Virus record (IMG/VR): IMGVR_UViG_3300021957_000078
Coordinates: 1-43,735 of that record
Reading direction: 5' to 3' (one strand)
DNA from: a virus
DNA length: 43,735 nt
The translations under genes were made by a program, and so were the position numbers. The notes below the pieces were generated by a model that saw only the letters and a list, made by a program, of their open reading frames with translations, ran no database searches and was not told the DNA's origin. This document shows, piece after piece, positions 17,962-27,204 of this stretch; the stretch's first letter is position 1, and each line of letters begins with the position of its first letter.

Positions 17962-20900
17962 ATGAATGAATTTTACATAGTAGACGGGAAACTATTTGAG
18001 GTTTCACCAGACAGAAAACAAGATTTTCTGCTTAAATATCCACAAGCTAAATTAAAAGACGAACAAACAGATTTAGCAAAGACAAAAGGAACAGAAAAGG
18101 GTGTGACTGTTCCGGAAAATGCAACACCCAATACGGAATCAAACTTGGCAGCTGGTTTTTTGGAGTTCAAACTTCCAACTCCAGAAGAAATAAAAATAAA
18201 AAATAAAACAGAGGAAGATTCTGAAGAATTAACTTTAGGTCAAGGTCTTTTAAATGAGTTTAAAAACGCTGGAGATAGATTAGGTTTAATAGACAATTTT
18301 TGGAGAGGTGATGATCCTTCTGTACAATTAGCTTTGACAGCTATGAACGAAGAGTTGTATGGAAGAAAAGGTATGAAAGCATTATTAAATGCTGGAAGAG
18401 ATTCTTTTAATGCTAAGGAAAGATATTTACAGTTTGAAACCGTTGAAGATTTAATAAAAGATGTTAAAGAAAAACAACAAAGCAATAGACCTGTTTTTGC
18501 TTTAGCAGATGCTATTTCAGAAAAAGATCCAGGTAAATTTGCCGTTGGTGTTCTTGGGACAGTGGCTAATGCCATAGCGTCTGTTGGTTATGGTTTGGGT
18601 ACGGGTTTCACAGGTTATGCATATGAATACGCTGCTGAAAACTATATAGAATACAACGAGAGATTAGCGAAAAGAAAAAATAAAAGTTTAAAACAGTTAA
18701 TATCTGATAATGAAGAAGAAACTATAATTCCTTTTTCAATAGCTGCAGGACAAGCTGGTATAGAAAACTTAGGTCTAGGTAAAATACTAGGTAAAGTATT
18801 AAAAAAAGGAAGAAACAAAATAACTAAATATGCCTTAGATATTGCATTTGCCGGTGGTGTAGAAGCGGGTACAGAATGGGGTCAATATGGTTTAGGAGAG
18901 TTTAATAAACTTTTAGGTGAAGGTAAAACCAAAACAGAAGCACTACAAGGATCTTTATATAGAATGTTAACTGAAAAAGATGCATATGAGTCAATGTTAC
19001 GTGGAGGTTTTGGAGGTGCTGGAATCAGAGGAGGTAGATATGCATTAAGAGCTTCATCTTCGGTAAGATCTACAAAAGATTCAAATGAAATACAAAGAAA
19101 TATAAACTCAATTGTATATAATAAGAAAGTTAGTGTAGAAACTAAAGACGAAGACGTTAGAATAAGTGCTGAAGCTAATATAGAAATAGCTAAAGCAAAC
19201 ATTAAAAGATTAATAGATATATCTAATGACAAAATAAAAGATTTAGATGAGAGTTCTCAGAAAAAAATATATGACATTAATGTTGAAACAGAAAGACAAG
19301 TATCTAAATTAAAAAATCTAAAAGAAAAATTAGATAATAATAAAATAAACAAAAGAGAATATTTAACTTACTTAGATAAGGTAAAAAAAGATTATAACGT
19401 AAGTGTATTAAGAATAAACGGGGTTTTAGCTAAAAATAGAGGTATAAACTCTTTAATAAATAAAAGCACTAGTTTTGGATTAAAAATGGCAGAAGCTTTA
19501 AATATAAAAGCTAAAAGCTATGAAACAAACAAAGAATTTGCTAACGCTATAGGAAAAACAGAATCAGAAGCAAGCCAAATAGGAGGTGCCTATATAAATG
19601 GTAAAATATACTTCAATAAAGACGCTGCTAGTAAAACTTTTCAAATAAATATTGGAGCACACGAAATACTCCACCCTATTTTAAACTCACAAATAGGTGA
19701 TAAAAAACAACAAGCAAAAATAGTACAAGGTGTTAAAGAAAGATTAACATCTAGACAAATAAAAGAACTTGACGCTATAATGGAAAATAGAGGTTATGGT
19801 GTCGATTCAGGTAAGTATGAAACAGAATATTTAAATGTAATGTCTGATGCTCTTGCCAAAAACGAACTTTCTTTAGATAAAACAATATTAGAAAAAATAG
19901 CTGATTTTTTTAAAAGTTTATTTAAAAAATATGACATGGATATTGGTTTTGAAAATGCAGACCAAGTTTATAATTTTTTAAGTGAGTTTAATAAATCTGC
20001 TAAAGAAAATAAAGTTTCAAAAAAAGTCTTAGATGCTATAGACAAAGTAAAACTAAATAAAGAATTAGAAAGTGAATCTAGACAATTTTCACAAGCAGAA
20101 AAAAATTCTATAATTGATGATTTAGCTGGACCAAATACTAAAGAAGAAGGTTACAGTATTTCTAAAAAACAATATGAAGAAGATGGTTATTTAGCTGATG
20201 CATATAACAGAATTATAGAAGGTAATTTAATGGATGCGCTTATTGTTCGTGGTATACAGGGTAAAACTGTTTCTGGTAAACCTATAAGTAATTTTATTGA
20301 AGATGTTAAAAAAGAATTAACAGATTTGATAATAAAATTTAATCCTGAACAAAATGATTCATTTTCAGGTTATTTAAATGGACAATTACAAACATGGGTA
20401 AAAAGTAAAGTTCTTAAACAATATGCACAATCTAAATCTAAAAGTTTAGATGTTGTAGCTGGAGAAGTTGGATCTGTTGCTGAACCTGGTATAAATGAAG
20501 ATTTTTCAGAGTTTGACACAAAAGAAAGTTTTGATGAAAATATTGAAAATAAAATAATACCTTCTAAGGTTTTTGGTATAGAATCTGATGTAAAAAATTC
20601 TGTAAAAAATTTATTCCCAATGCTAACACTAGATCAAATGACTTTTGGTAGTGTTCCATTAATTGCATCTCCACATATTGCTGAAAAAGCAGGTGTACCA
20701 GTTGGTAAAATAACAGATCCTAAAAAAAATCTAGGATCAGGAGAATTTAAAAAAGCACAAAAGTTTTTATATAAACATATAGATGATTTTATAAAACTTT
20801 TACCACCACTTACTTCTAATAAAGAAGTAACTGATCAAAATGCAGAAGGTAAATCAGTTCAAATAGCCACTAAATTAATTAATGATGAAAAATTCAATTT

Positions 20901-23900
20901 AGATCTTTATGAACCAGCCAATAGAAGGGTTGGTGGCGCACAAGGTAACCCACAGTTTAAACTTCCTAATAATTTTTTATCTAATGAATATAAAGAAAGA
21001 GTTTTAAAAGCTTTTGGTATGGATTCAGAAGGTGGAGCTTTAATAACAGATGTTAGAGGAGAAATTTTAGATGGTAGAAGTCCTGAATCACAAAGGGTAA
21101 AAGGCGCGTTAGCTTTACTTTCTAAACTCACAACAAACACTGAACTAAGGATACAAATGCTAAAAGCTGGTATAAATCCTAATGTTATAAATAATGTTGC
21201 TGCTGGTAAATCTGAATTTCAATTTAGTCAACAACCTGATAATGACATTGTTATTCCAGAGTTAACTAACATGATATTTAATAAGCGTGAATATTTTAAA
21301 TACACTAGAAGTTTATATGAAAACCCTGAGTTTTTAGAAGAAACAAGTAAGATATATGATATTGACTTAAATAAAGAAGATGTAAAAAACATATCTTTAT
21401 ATAAATATGAAAATAATGTACAAAAATGGGATTATGAAAAACTTTTAAAATTAAAAAAATATCAATTTGAGTTTTTAAATTCAATGCCTGATTTGTTTAA
21501 AAGAGAAAGTTTTTTAGCAAGATCAGCAGCTGGTTTTAATGGTTTTAATTCTTTATTTAATAATACACTAGATCTTTATACATCAGAAAGTAAAGTTCTT
21601 GTAGACAAAAACAATAAAATAATAAGAGACGATAGAATAGAAAAAATAACTGTTTTTGATCAAGAAATAAATAAAAACATATCTACTAAAAATTTAAAAT
21701 CAAATAAAAATTTATCTAAAAACGATGTGAGTTTTATAAATGATTTAAACAATCACATAAAAAATAACAACAAAAAAATAAACACATTATATACTTTAAA
21801 AAAATTACTAAACGATCCAACATTATTAGAAGATACAAAGAAAACAGCTATACTTGATTTTAAGTCATCAAAAGCAAATGAAACAAGGAATGGTGTATAT
21901 AATTTGATGAATCAATATAGACTTGCTTTTGTTAAATCTGGAAAAAACAAAAATGAAATAAAAGAAAGGCTAATGTTTATTACTCAAAGCTTGGCTTTTG
22001 AAAATTCTTCTATTGATGGTTTAAATAATTTATCTTCTTTAGATTTATCTGTACTTAAAAAAGGTACTGAAAGATATTCTATACAAAACTATGACTCAAG
22101 TAGTAAAATAACTAAACAAATTTTATTTGATATAATGTCAGGTAAAGAGCCTGTTGTTAGTACTAATAATTTTAAGTCAGGTGTAGTACCTACAAATATA
22201 TTAGAACAAACTCCAAAACTTAGTCAAGAAGAATCAATAAAAATTATTAAAAATAAAACTGATAAAAACGAACAGTTAAGTCAAGTTAATTTTAATGATG
22301 AAGTAAAAACATTGCAATTAGAATCACAAATGGGTTTAATGTTATCGGCAAAAGACAAAAGATATTCTTTAGATGACATAATTGATGTTGCAACTTCAAA
22401 ACAATTAGCTGCTACTAGGAAAAAAATGTTTAGAATAATTCCACATAGCGCAAACGATTTAGCTGGTCTTCTTTATGGTTTTCTTGGTAAAGGAAAAAAA
22501 GGAGAAAAACAATTAGAATTTTTTGTTGATAATTTAGTAAAACCTTTTAGTAAGGCAATAATGTCATTAGACATAGCTAGACAATTATCAAGTAGAAAAT
22601 ATAAACAGTTTTTAAAAGATAATCCTAATTTTAACAAAGACATGGAGCAAGAAACTGGAATTTCTGGTTTTAACTATGATCAAGCATTAAGAATATACCT
22701 CTATACTAAAAATGGTTCTAAAGTTCCTGGTGTTAATGATGTAACGCTACAAAAAATAAAAGGAAAAATAATAACATATCCAGGTAATAAAATGTTAAAA
22801 TATGCTAGTAATTTATCTAGTATTATGAGACAAGATTCATATTGGATAGATCCAGATGTTAACTCATGGCAAACTGATACTATTAGACAAGATATACTTA
22901 GATCAATAGATCAACTTTCAAGAAAAAAATTCTTAGGACCTTTTCTTGAAAATAAAAAGGCTATTTTTAGTGAAAACAACATAAATAAAATAAGAGCAAC
23001 CTACGGTCAAGATTTTTTAGATCCATTACAAGATATTTTAACTAGAATGGAAAGTGGAAAAACTAGAACAAGTGGTCAATCTAAAATGGTAAATGGTATG
23101 TTAAATTGGATAAGGGGTTCTGTTGCGTCTACAATGTTTTTAAACACTAGAACAGCAACACTACAAACATTATCTACTTTTAATTACATAAACTGGTCAG
23201 ATAACAATATATATCATTCTGGTAAAGCTTTAATAGGTAATCCCGCACAGTGGGCAACAGATTTTAAGTATATAATGAATTCTGATTATTTAAAAGAAAG
23301 AAGAGGAGGTTTAAGAACCGATGTCAATGAAGCGGAAATTGCTGATGCTATAAAAAGAAATAAAGGATTTAAAGGTGTTTTAGGTTTAGTTTTACAAAAA
23401 GGTTTTGTTTTTACTAAAGCTGGTGATGCCTTTGCAATTGCCGCGGGTGGAGCTAGTTTTTACAGAAATAGAATAAATACATATACAGCAAAAGGTTTTT
23501 CAAAAGTAGAAGCACAAAGAAAAGCTTTTGTAGATTTTCAAGAGGTTACTGAAGAAACTCAACAGTCTGCAAGAGCAGACAGGCTATCTATGGAGCAAAC
23601 AAGCTCAGAGGGAAGGTTATTTTTAGCATTCCAAAATACTCCAATGCAATATACTAGATTAATAGAAAGAGCTGCTTTAGATTTAAGAAATGGTAGAGGT
23701 AACCCTAAAGAAAAGGTAAGTAAGATATTATATTATTCATTTTTACAAAATATAATGTTTTCTGTATTACAACAAGGTTTATTTAGTATGTTATTTCCAG
23801 GACAAGATGAAGATGAAGAAACAAAAAGAAATGAAAGAAAATTTGGTTACATGGCAAACAATATGGTTGATACATTAATTAGGGGTACGGGTGTTAAAGG

Positions 23901-24396
23901 TGCTGTTTTTTCAATGGTAAAAAATGTTAGTAAAAAGTTATATGACGAAAACAAAAAAGTTGAGGAAGGAAAAGGACAATTTGATATAGCTGCAATATTA
24001 GCAGAAGTCGCAACGGTTGGCCCAGCAATAAGTATTAAAACTAGAGATATATACGATGCTTTGAAAGATTACAAGTATAAAAGAAAATCTTTTGAAAAAA
24101 TGGGTATATCTATAGAAAATCCTGTATTAGATATGGTAGGTAGTTCTGCTTCATTTTTTAATGTGCCTTTAGATAGGGTTGTTTCAAAAGCTAGAAACGT
24201 TAAAGACGCTTTAGACGTTGAAACAGAAACATGGCAAAAAATAGCATTATTATCTGGTTGGAACAGGTGGACCGTAAACTTTGAACCAGATGATAGTTAT
24301 TACTCTACAAAATCAAAAAGTAAAAGAAAATCAAAAAAAATTAGACAAAATAGTTCTGCATCAAGTAGATATTCAAAAAGAAAAAAATATAATTAA
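17962..24396 (+). CDS. Giant virion protein with an HEILH metallopeptidase motif
   Basis: A 2144-residue protein, the largest in the window, likely an internal/ejected protein that takes the tape-measure or gp16 role. Residues about 190-225 and 345-360 are Gly/Ala-rich and hydrophobic and could insert into membranes. A zincin-type motif, H567-E-I-L-H571, lies in IGAHEILHPIL, with a downstream TEYLNVMSDAL that could supply a third ligand. Residues about 700-1150 and 1480-2100 are helical, with hydrophobic segments near 1755-1850 and 1925-1945. The C-terminal 40 residues are Ser/Lys/Arg-rich. Whether the protease cuts phage proteins, host envelope proteins or peptidoglycan cross-links cannot be read from the sequence. 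No lysozyme or transglycosylase signature was seen. Confidence 0.65.
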   Translation: MNEFYIVDGKLFEVSPDRKQDFLLKYPQAKLKDEQTDLAKTKGTEKGVTVPENATPNTESNLAAGFLEFKLPTPEEIKIKNKTEEDSEELTLGQGLLNEFKNAGDRLGLIDNFWRGDDPSVQLALTAMNEELYGRKGMKALLNAGRDSFNAKERYLQFETVEDLIKDVKEKQQSNRPVFALADAISEKDPGKFAVGVLGTVANAIASVGYGLGTGFTGYAYEYAAENYIEYNERLAKRKNKSLKQLISDNEEETIIPFSIAAGQAGIENLGLGKILGKVLKKGRNKITKYALDIAFAGGVEAGTEWGQYGLGEFNKLLGEGKTKTEALQGSLYRMLTEKDAYESMLRGGFGGAGIRGGRYALRASSSVRSTKDSNEIQRNINSIVYNKKVSVETKDEDVRISAEANIEIAKANIKRLIDISNDKIKDLDESSQKKIYDINVETERQVSKLKNLKEKLDNNKINKREYLTYLDKVKKDYNVSVLRINGVLAKNRGINSLINKSTSFGLKMAEALNIKAKSYETNKEFANAIGKTESEASQIGGAYINGKIYFNKDAASKTFQINIGAHEILHPILNSQIGDKKQQAKIVQGVKERLTSRQIKELDAIMENRGYGVDSGKYETEYLNVMSDALAKNELSLDKTILEKIADFFKSLFKKYDMDIGFENADQVYNFLSEFNKSAKENKVSKKVLDAIDKVKLNKELESESRQFSQAEKNSIIDDLAGPNTKEEGYSISKKQYEEDGYLADAYNRIIEGNLMDALIVRGIQGKTVSGKPISNFIEDVKKELTDLIIKFNPEQNDSFSGYLNGQLQTWVKSKVLKQYAQSKSKSLDVVAGEVGSVAEPGINEDFSEFDTKESFDENIENKIIPSKVFGIESDVKNSVKNLFPMLTLDQMTFGSVPLIASPHIAEKAGVPVGKITDPKKNLGSGEFKKAQKFLYKHIDDFIKLLPPLTSNKEVTDQNAEGKSVQIATKLINDEKFNLDLYEPANRRVGGAQGNPQFKLPNNFLSNEYKERVLKAFGMDSEGGALITDVRGEILDGRSPESQRVKGALALLSKLTTNTELRIQMLKAGINPNVINNVAAGKSEFQFSQQPDNDIVIPELTNMIFNKREYFKYTRSLYENPEFLEETSKIYDIDLNKEDVKNISLYKYENNVQKWDYEKLLKLKKYQFEFLNSMPDLFKRESFLARSAAGFNGFNSLFNNTLDLYTSESKVLVDKNNKIIRDDRIEKITVFDQEINKNISTKNLKSNKNLSKNDVSFINDLNNHIKNNNKKINTLYTLKKLLNDPTLLEDTKKTAILDFKSSKANETRNGVYNLMNQYRLAFVKSGKNKNEIKERLMFITQSLAFENSSIDGLNNLSSLDLSVLKKGTERYSIQNYDSSSKITKQILFDIMSGKEPVVSTNNFKSGVVPTNILEQTPKLSQEESIKIIKNKTDKNEQLSQVNFNDEVKTLQLESQMGLMLSAKDKRYSLDDIIDVATSKQLAATRKKMFRIIPHSANDLAGLLYGFLGKGKKGEKQLEFFVDNLVKPFSKAIMSLDIARQLSSRKYKQFLKDNPNFNKDMEQETGISGFNYDQALRIYLYTKNGSKVPGVNDVTLQKIKGKIITYPGNKMLKYASNLSSIMRQDSYWIDPDVNSWQTDTIRQDILRSIDQLSRKKFLGPFLENKKAIFSENNINKIRATYGQDFLDPLQDILTRMESGKTRTSGQSKMVNGMLNWIRGSVASTMFLNTRTATLQTLSTFNYINWSDNNIYHSGKALIGNPAQWATDFKYIMNSDYLKERRGGLRTDVNEAEIADAIKRNKGFKGVLGLVLQKGFVFTKAGDAFAIAAGGASFYRNRINTYTAKGFSKVEAQRKAFVDFQEVTEETQQSARADRLSMEQTSSEGRLFLAFQNTPMQYTRLIERAALDLRNGRGNPKEKVSKILYYSFLQNIMFSVLQQGLFSMLFPGQDEDEETKRNERKFGYMANNMVDTLIRGTGVKGAVFSMVKNVSKKLYDENKKVEEGKGQFDIAAILAEVATVGPAISIKTRDIYDALKDYKYKRKSFEKMGISIENPVLDMVGSSASFFNVPLDRVVSKARNVKDALDVETETWQKIALLSGWNRWTVNFEPDDSYYSTKSKSKRKSKKIRQNSSASSRYSKRKKYN

Positions 24397-24398
24397 CT

Positions 24399-24563
24399 AT
24401 GGAATGGCAAGATATTAAATTAATGGCCTTTAATGGTGCAACACTAACACTTTCTATGACAGAAATAGAAACAATATTAAAAATAATATTATTGTTAGTT
24501 TCTATAGGTTTCACAGTAGCACGCTGGTATGACATACACAAGAAAAATAAAGCTAATAAGTAG
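24399..24563 (+). CDS. Small single-TM holin-like protein
   Basis: A 54-residue protein starting 2 nt after the giant gene. Residues about 22-41 form one hydrophobic segment (TEIETILKIILLLVSIGFTV), followed by a short basic cytosolic-type tail (HKKNKANK). Size, single membrane span, charged C-terminus and position ahead of a cassette ending in an endolysin suit a class III-like holin or pinholin. Its last 35 nt overlap the next gene in another frame, so expression of the two is tied. From memory, similar small proteins occur in marine phages. The holin call is inference. Confidence 0.5.
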   Translation: MEWQDIKLMAFNGATLTLSMTEIETILKIILLLVSIGFTVARWYDIHKKNKANK

Positions 24564-24993
24564 TTTATTATTTTGCGTTGTAATATCTGCACAAGATATT
24601 AAAATAGACAATATAAAAAACTCAATTCAAACAGGCCCGTTGGTTAACAACAGGGATGTTGGTTTTGGGTTAAAAAACATTTTAGAAGAATTAGTTCAAG
24701 ACTTGGATTATAATTTAAATGACAAGGCTATTGATGCTTTAACTGTTGAATTACTTTATTTTGACGTAAAAAGAACACAATCAAATGTTGCGTTGTATAG
24801 CAAATCATCAAGTCAAACCGAAATTATTGCGTCGGCAAAATACAAAAAGAAAAAAGTAAAAGTAAAAGGCACAGCAAAAGACATTACAACTTCTTTAATT
24901 TTATTAAATGAACAAGGGCAGTTTACACAAAATAGTGTAAGTGTTGCATTAAAAAAACTATCTGAAAACATTATTAAGAAATTAAAACTATGA
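24529..24993 (+). CDS. Secreted or periplasmic protein in the CsgG cassette, unknown
   Basis: A 154-residue protein with a clear signal peptide: basic MTYTRKIK, then hydrophobic LISSLLFCVVISA, with a likely cut before QD (about residue 21). The mature part has a helix (VGFGLKNILEELVQDL), three strands (LTVELLYFDVKRT, TEIIASAKYKKKKVKVK, DITTSLILLNEQG) and a closing helix. This arrangement resembles small envelope lipoprotein folds that work with outer-membrane machines, but I do not recognise a family. It overlaps the holin-like gene by 35 nt and the next gene by 4 nt (ATGA). A role in assembling the CsgG-like pore is a guess from context. Confidence 0.6.
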   Translation: MTYTRKIKLISSLLFCVVISAQDIKIDNIKNSIQTGPLVNNRDVGFGLKNILEELVQDLDYNLNDKAIDALTVELLYFDVKRTQSNVALYSKSSSQTEIIASAKYKKKKVKVKGTAKDITTSLILLNEQGQFTQNSVSVALKKLSENIIKKLKL

Positions 24994-26612
24994 AAAAACT
25001 ATTGTTTTTATTACTACCATTATTCTGCTTAGCGCAAGATTTAAAACTTGATCACAGTTATACAAACGCTGCGGATTTTGAGGTTGGTGATACTATAACG
25101 ATAAAGTTTAATACCATACAGGTTACAGAGGGGGCAAATCCTAATCTCTACATGTTTGATTATGAGTACAATAATAAATTATTACAAAAAATAACACATC
25201 GGTTTAAAGTTACGGATAATGAAGCTAATACGAGTGCACAAACCTCATTAACACATTGGGATGGTTATAAGTTTAAAATTTTAAGTACCTACGATGAAGA
25301 TAATCTTTCTGCACAATATTTACACGGTTGGCAAAACAGAACACAAGTAGAAGGAGACACTGATTCTTATCCTACGGATAATGACTGGTCTGTTGAAAGA
25401 ATTACCATTCAAGACGGTGTTGGAATTACATATAACAATACATTAATTGAAGTTGATTTTAAAATTAAAGATAAAATAAATACAAACTATAGTAATTATA
25501 ATAATGTAACACATCTTAACTGGATGAAAGCCCACGACAACTCTGATAACACAGCTTATGATGTTGATGCAATGCAACAAAAAATTACTTTAGCTGGTGT
25601 TGAAGGCGGAGATGCTGGGAGTGTTACTATAAATTTAAAAACAGAAAACGACAAACCAACACATTATAAATATAACATATTAAGTAATAATAGTAGTGTA
25701 GCAAGTGGTAATTTTGACGCTAATTCACAGGCTATAGTTACAGGTTTAGAAAACGACGTTAAATATACTATTGATATAACAGTCGATAATGATGCTGCTA
25801 GCGATTGGTTGGATGATGTTGTAACTGTTACGGATGTTTTTTTAGTATTTAAAGAAGCTATTAAAGCTGGTAGTAACCCAGGTGGGCAAGCTAATACTTT
25901 TACACATAGTATACAATTTTTATTAGGCGAAGTTAATAACAGCGGTAATGTAGATTTTGATGACTCTTACATTTTGCTAAGTCATATAATGAATGAAAAC
26001 GTTAGCGAATGGTTTACAAACTCTACAAACGGAGCTAAAAATGTTTGGGGCGAAAAAAATCAATATGGGTATTCCACAAATGATTATTACTTTGGGCAAA
26101 GAAAAGATTTTACTCCTACTGATTCTAATAAGGTTTTTGATTTTGGTCATGGACTTATTGGAGATGTAGATTTTTCACATTCATTTGAACCAATAGTACA
26201 AAGCGAGAACAGTGGTGTTGCAAGAGGTGTTGTTCAGAATTCATCTGAAAATTTAAATTTAGATATTTCCACAAGTTTAGTTAACGATAAAGTTGAATTA
26301 GTAGTTGAGCTCGAAAAAGAAGATTTAGCGGGTATGCAATTTGTAATTCAATTTGATGATGCTTTATTAGAATTTGAAGAAGTTCAATTCAATACTGGCA
26401 ATTTATTAACTAATTTTGCAACAGAGCGAAACAATAAATTATATTTTGGCAGTCTAAGTGTTGAGAACCAAGAAAATATAAAACCTGGTAAACCGTATAA
26501 GATTATATTTAATACTAAACAAACAATAACTAATACATCTGGTTTAGTTTATTTTCAAACTACAGATGCTGTAACAGAAGAAGGAACTAAAGTAATTTTA
26601 AAAATACAATAA
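24990..26612 (+). CDS. Secreted modular protein with cohesin-like and dockerin-like parts
   Basis: A 540-residue exported protein. Signal peptide: MKKLLFLLLPLFCLAQ, cut before or at Q16. Residues about 25-200 look like a cohesin-type beta-sandwich (FEVGDTITIKFNT, then LYMFDYEYNNKLL, and later TLIEVDFKIKDK). Residues about 205-265 resemble a fibronectin III/Ig strand set. Residues 311-333 (LLGEVNNSGNVDFDDSYI followed by LLSHI) match a dockerin calcium-loop repeat, and residues 389-398 (LIGDVDFSHS) look like a degenerate second repeat. Residues about 420-540 are another cohesin-like domain (VELVVELEKEDLAGMQFVIQ). Carrying both partner types suggests self-association or surface assembly. It may be a substrate of the CsgG-like pore or of host secretion. 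Confidence 0.65.
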   Translation: MKKLLFLLLPLFCLAQDLKLDHSYTNAADFEVGDTITIKFNTIQVTEGANPNLYMFDYEYNNKLLQKITHRFKVTDNEANTSAQTSLTHWDGYKFKILSTYDEDNLSAQYLHGWQNRTQVEGDTDSYPTDNDWSVERITIQDGVGITYNNTLIEVDFKIKDKINTNYSNYNNVTHLNWMKAHDNSDNTAYDVDAMQQKITLAGVEGGDAGSVTINLKTENDKPTHYKYNILSNNSSVASGNFDANSQAIVTGLENDVKYTIDITVDNDAASDWLDDVVTVTDVFLVFKEAIKAGSNPGGQANTFTHSIQFLLGEVNNSGNVDFDDSYILLSHIMNENVSEWFTNSTNGAKNVWGEKNQYGYSTNDYYFGQRKDFTPTDSNKVFDFGHGLIGDVDFSHSFEPIVQSENSGVARGVVQNSSENLNLDISTSLVNDKVELVVELEKEDLAGMQFVIQFDDALLEFEEVQFNTGNLLTNFATERNNKLYFGSLSVENQENIKPGKPYKIIFNTKQTITNTSGLVYFQTTDAVTEEGTKVILKIQ

Positions 26613-26971
26613 TGAAAAAACTATTTATACTATTATTATTTATAAGCTGTTCGGAAACTGTATATATTGAAAGACCTATACAAGAAGTACCTGAATCTTT
26701 ATTTATGCAAGAAACTACAGGGCTTAAATTAGAAAGTTATATAGTGCAAGACAAAGTCAGGATAAACACAAAGTTGCCGTCTGATGGTAAATACAGAATT
26801 AAGATATTAGATTTTTCAAATAAAATAATAAACCAAGAAATAATAACCGGAAGAGAGGGCGATAATATATTAAACATATACGTTAACTCACTGCCTGTAA
26901 GTTCTTACACAGTTGAATTGTATACTAATACAAATAGTTTTATAGGTAGACAAACATTTTCAATAAAATAA
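26612..26971 (+). CDS. Small lipoprotein with a type IX sorting-like beta domain
   Basis: A 119-residue protein with a lipoprotein signal, MKKLFILLLFISC, making Cys13 the likely lipidated residue. The mature part has DKVRINTKLPSDGKYRIKIL, then GDNILNIYVNSLPVSSYTVE and a final FIGRQTFSIK. This pattern resembles the Por-secretion (T9SS type A) C-terminal sorting domain of Bacteroidota, where a Gly/Asn strand is followed by a LxxGxY-like turn and a Kxxxxx-K end. It may be an outer-membrane anchor, or mimic a sorting domain. With the next gene it could also act as an o-spanin/i-spanin-like pair. The start is the base shared with the previous stop (TAATG). Confidence 0.6.
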   Translation: MKKLFILLLFISCSETVYIERPIQEVPESLFMQETTGLKLESYIVQDKVRINTKLPSDGKYRIKILDFSNKIINQEIITGREGDNILNIYVNSLPVSSYTVELYTNTNSFIGRQTFSIK

Positions 26972-26972
26972 C

Positions 26973-27203
26973 ATGAAAGAATTAAAGAACCAAATAATAA
27001 CAGCAATAGGATTAATTATAACTGCTGGGGCGGCTTTAATTATAGCTAATATGGAGGCTATATTTAGTCCTGAAGATGATTCACCACCGCCAACAATGGA
27101 ACAAACAATAACAATACCACCAAGTGTTGTTAAAGATACTTTGGTTATAACTAAAACAGTTATACAAAAACCAAAGAAAGAAGAAAGAGAGATAGATTGG
27201 TAA
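26973..27203 (+). CDS. Small single-TM protein with Pro-rich tail
   Basis: A 76-residue protein, beginning 1 nt after its neighbour. Residues about 8-27 form one membrane segment (ITAIGLIITAGAALIIANME). An acidic SPEDDSPPP follows, then a Thr/Val/Pro-rich stretch and a basic end (KKEEREIDW). The topology would be a short cytoplasmic N-terminus with the tail in the periplasm, as in i-spanins or accessory holins. It is too short to cross the periplasm unless the tail is extended. Function unknown; the cassette context favours envelope work at lysis. Confidence 0.55.
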   Translation: MKELKNQIITAIGLIITAGAALIIANMEAIFSPEDDSPPPTMEQTITIPPSVVKDTLVITKTVIQKPKKEEREIDW

Positions 27204-27204
27204 C

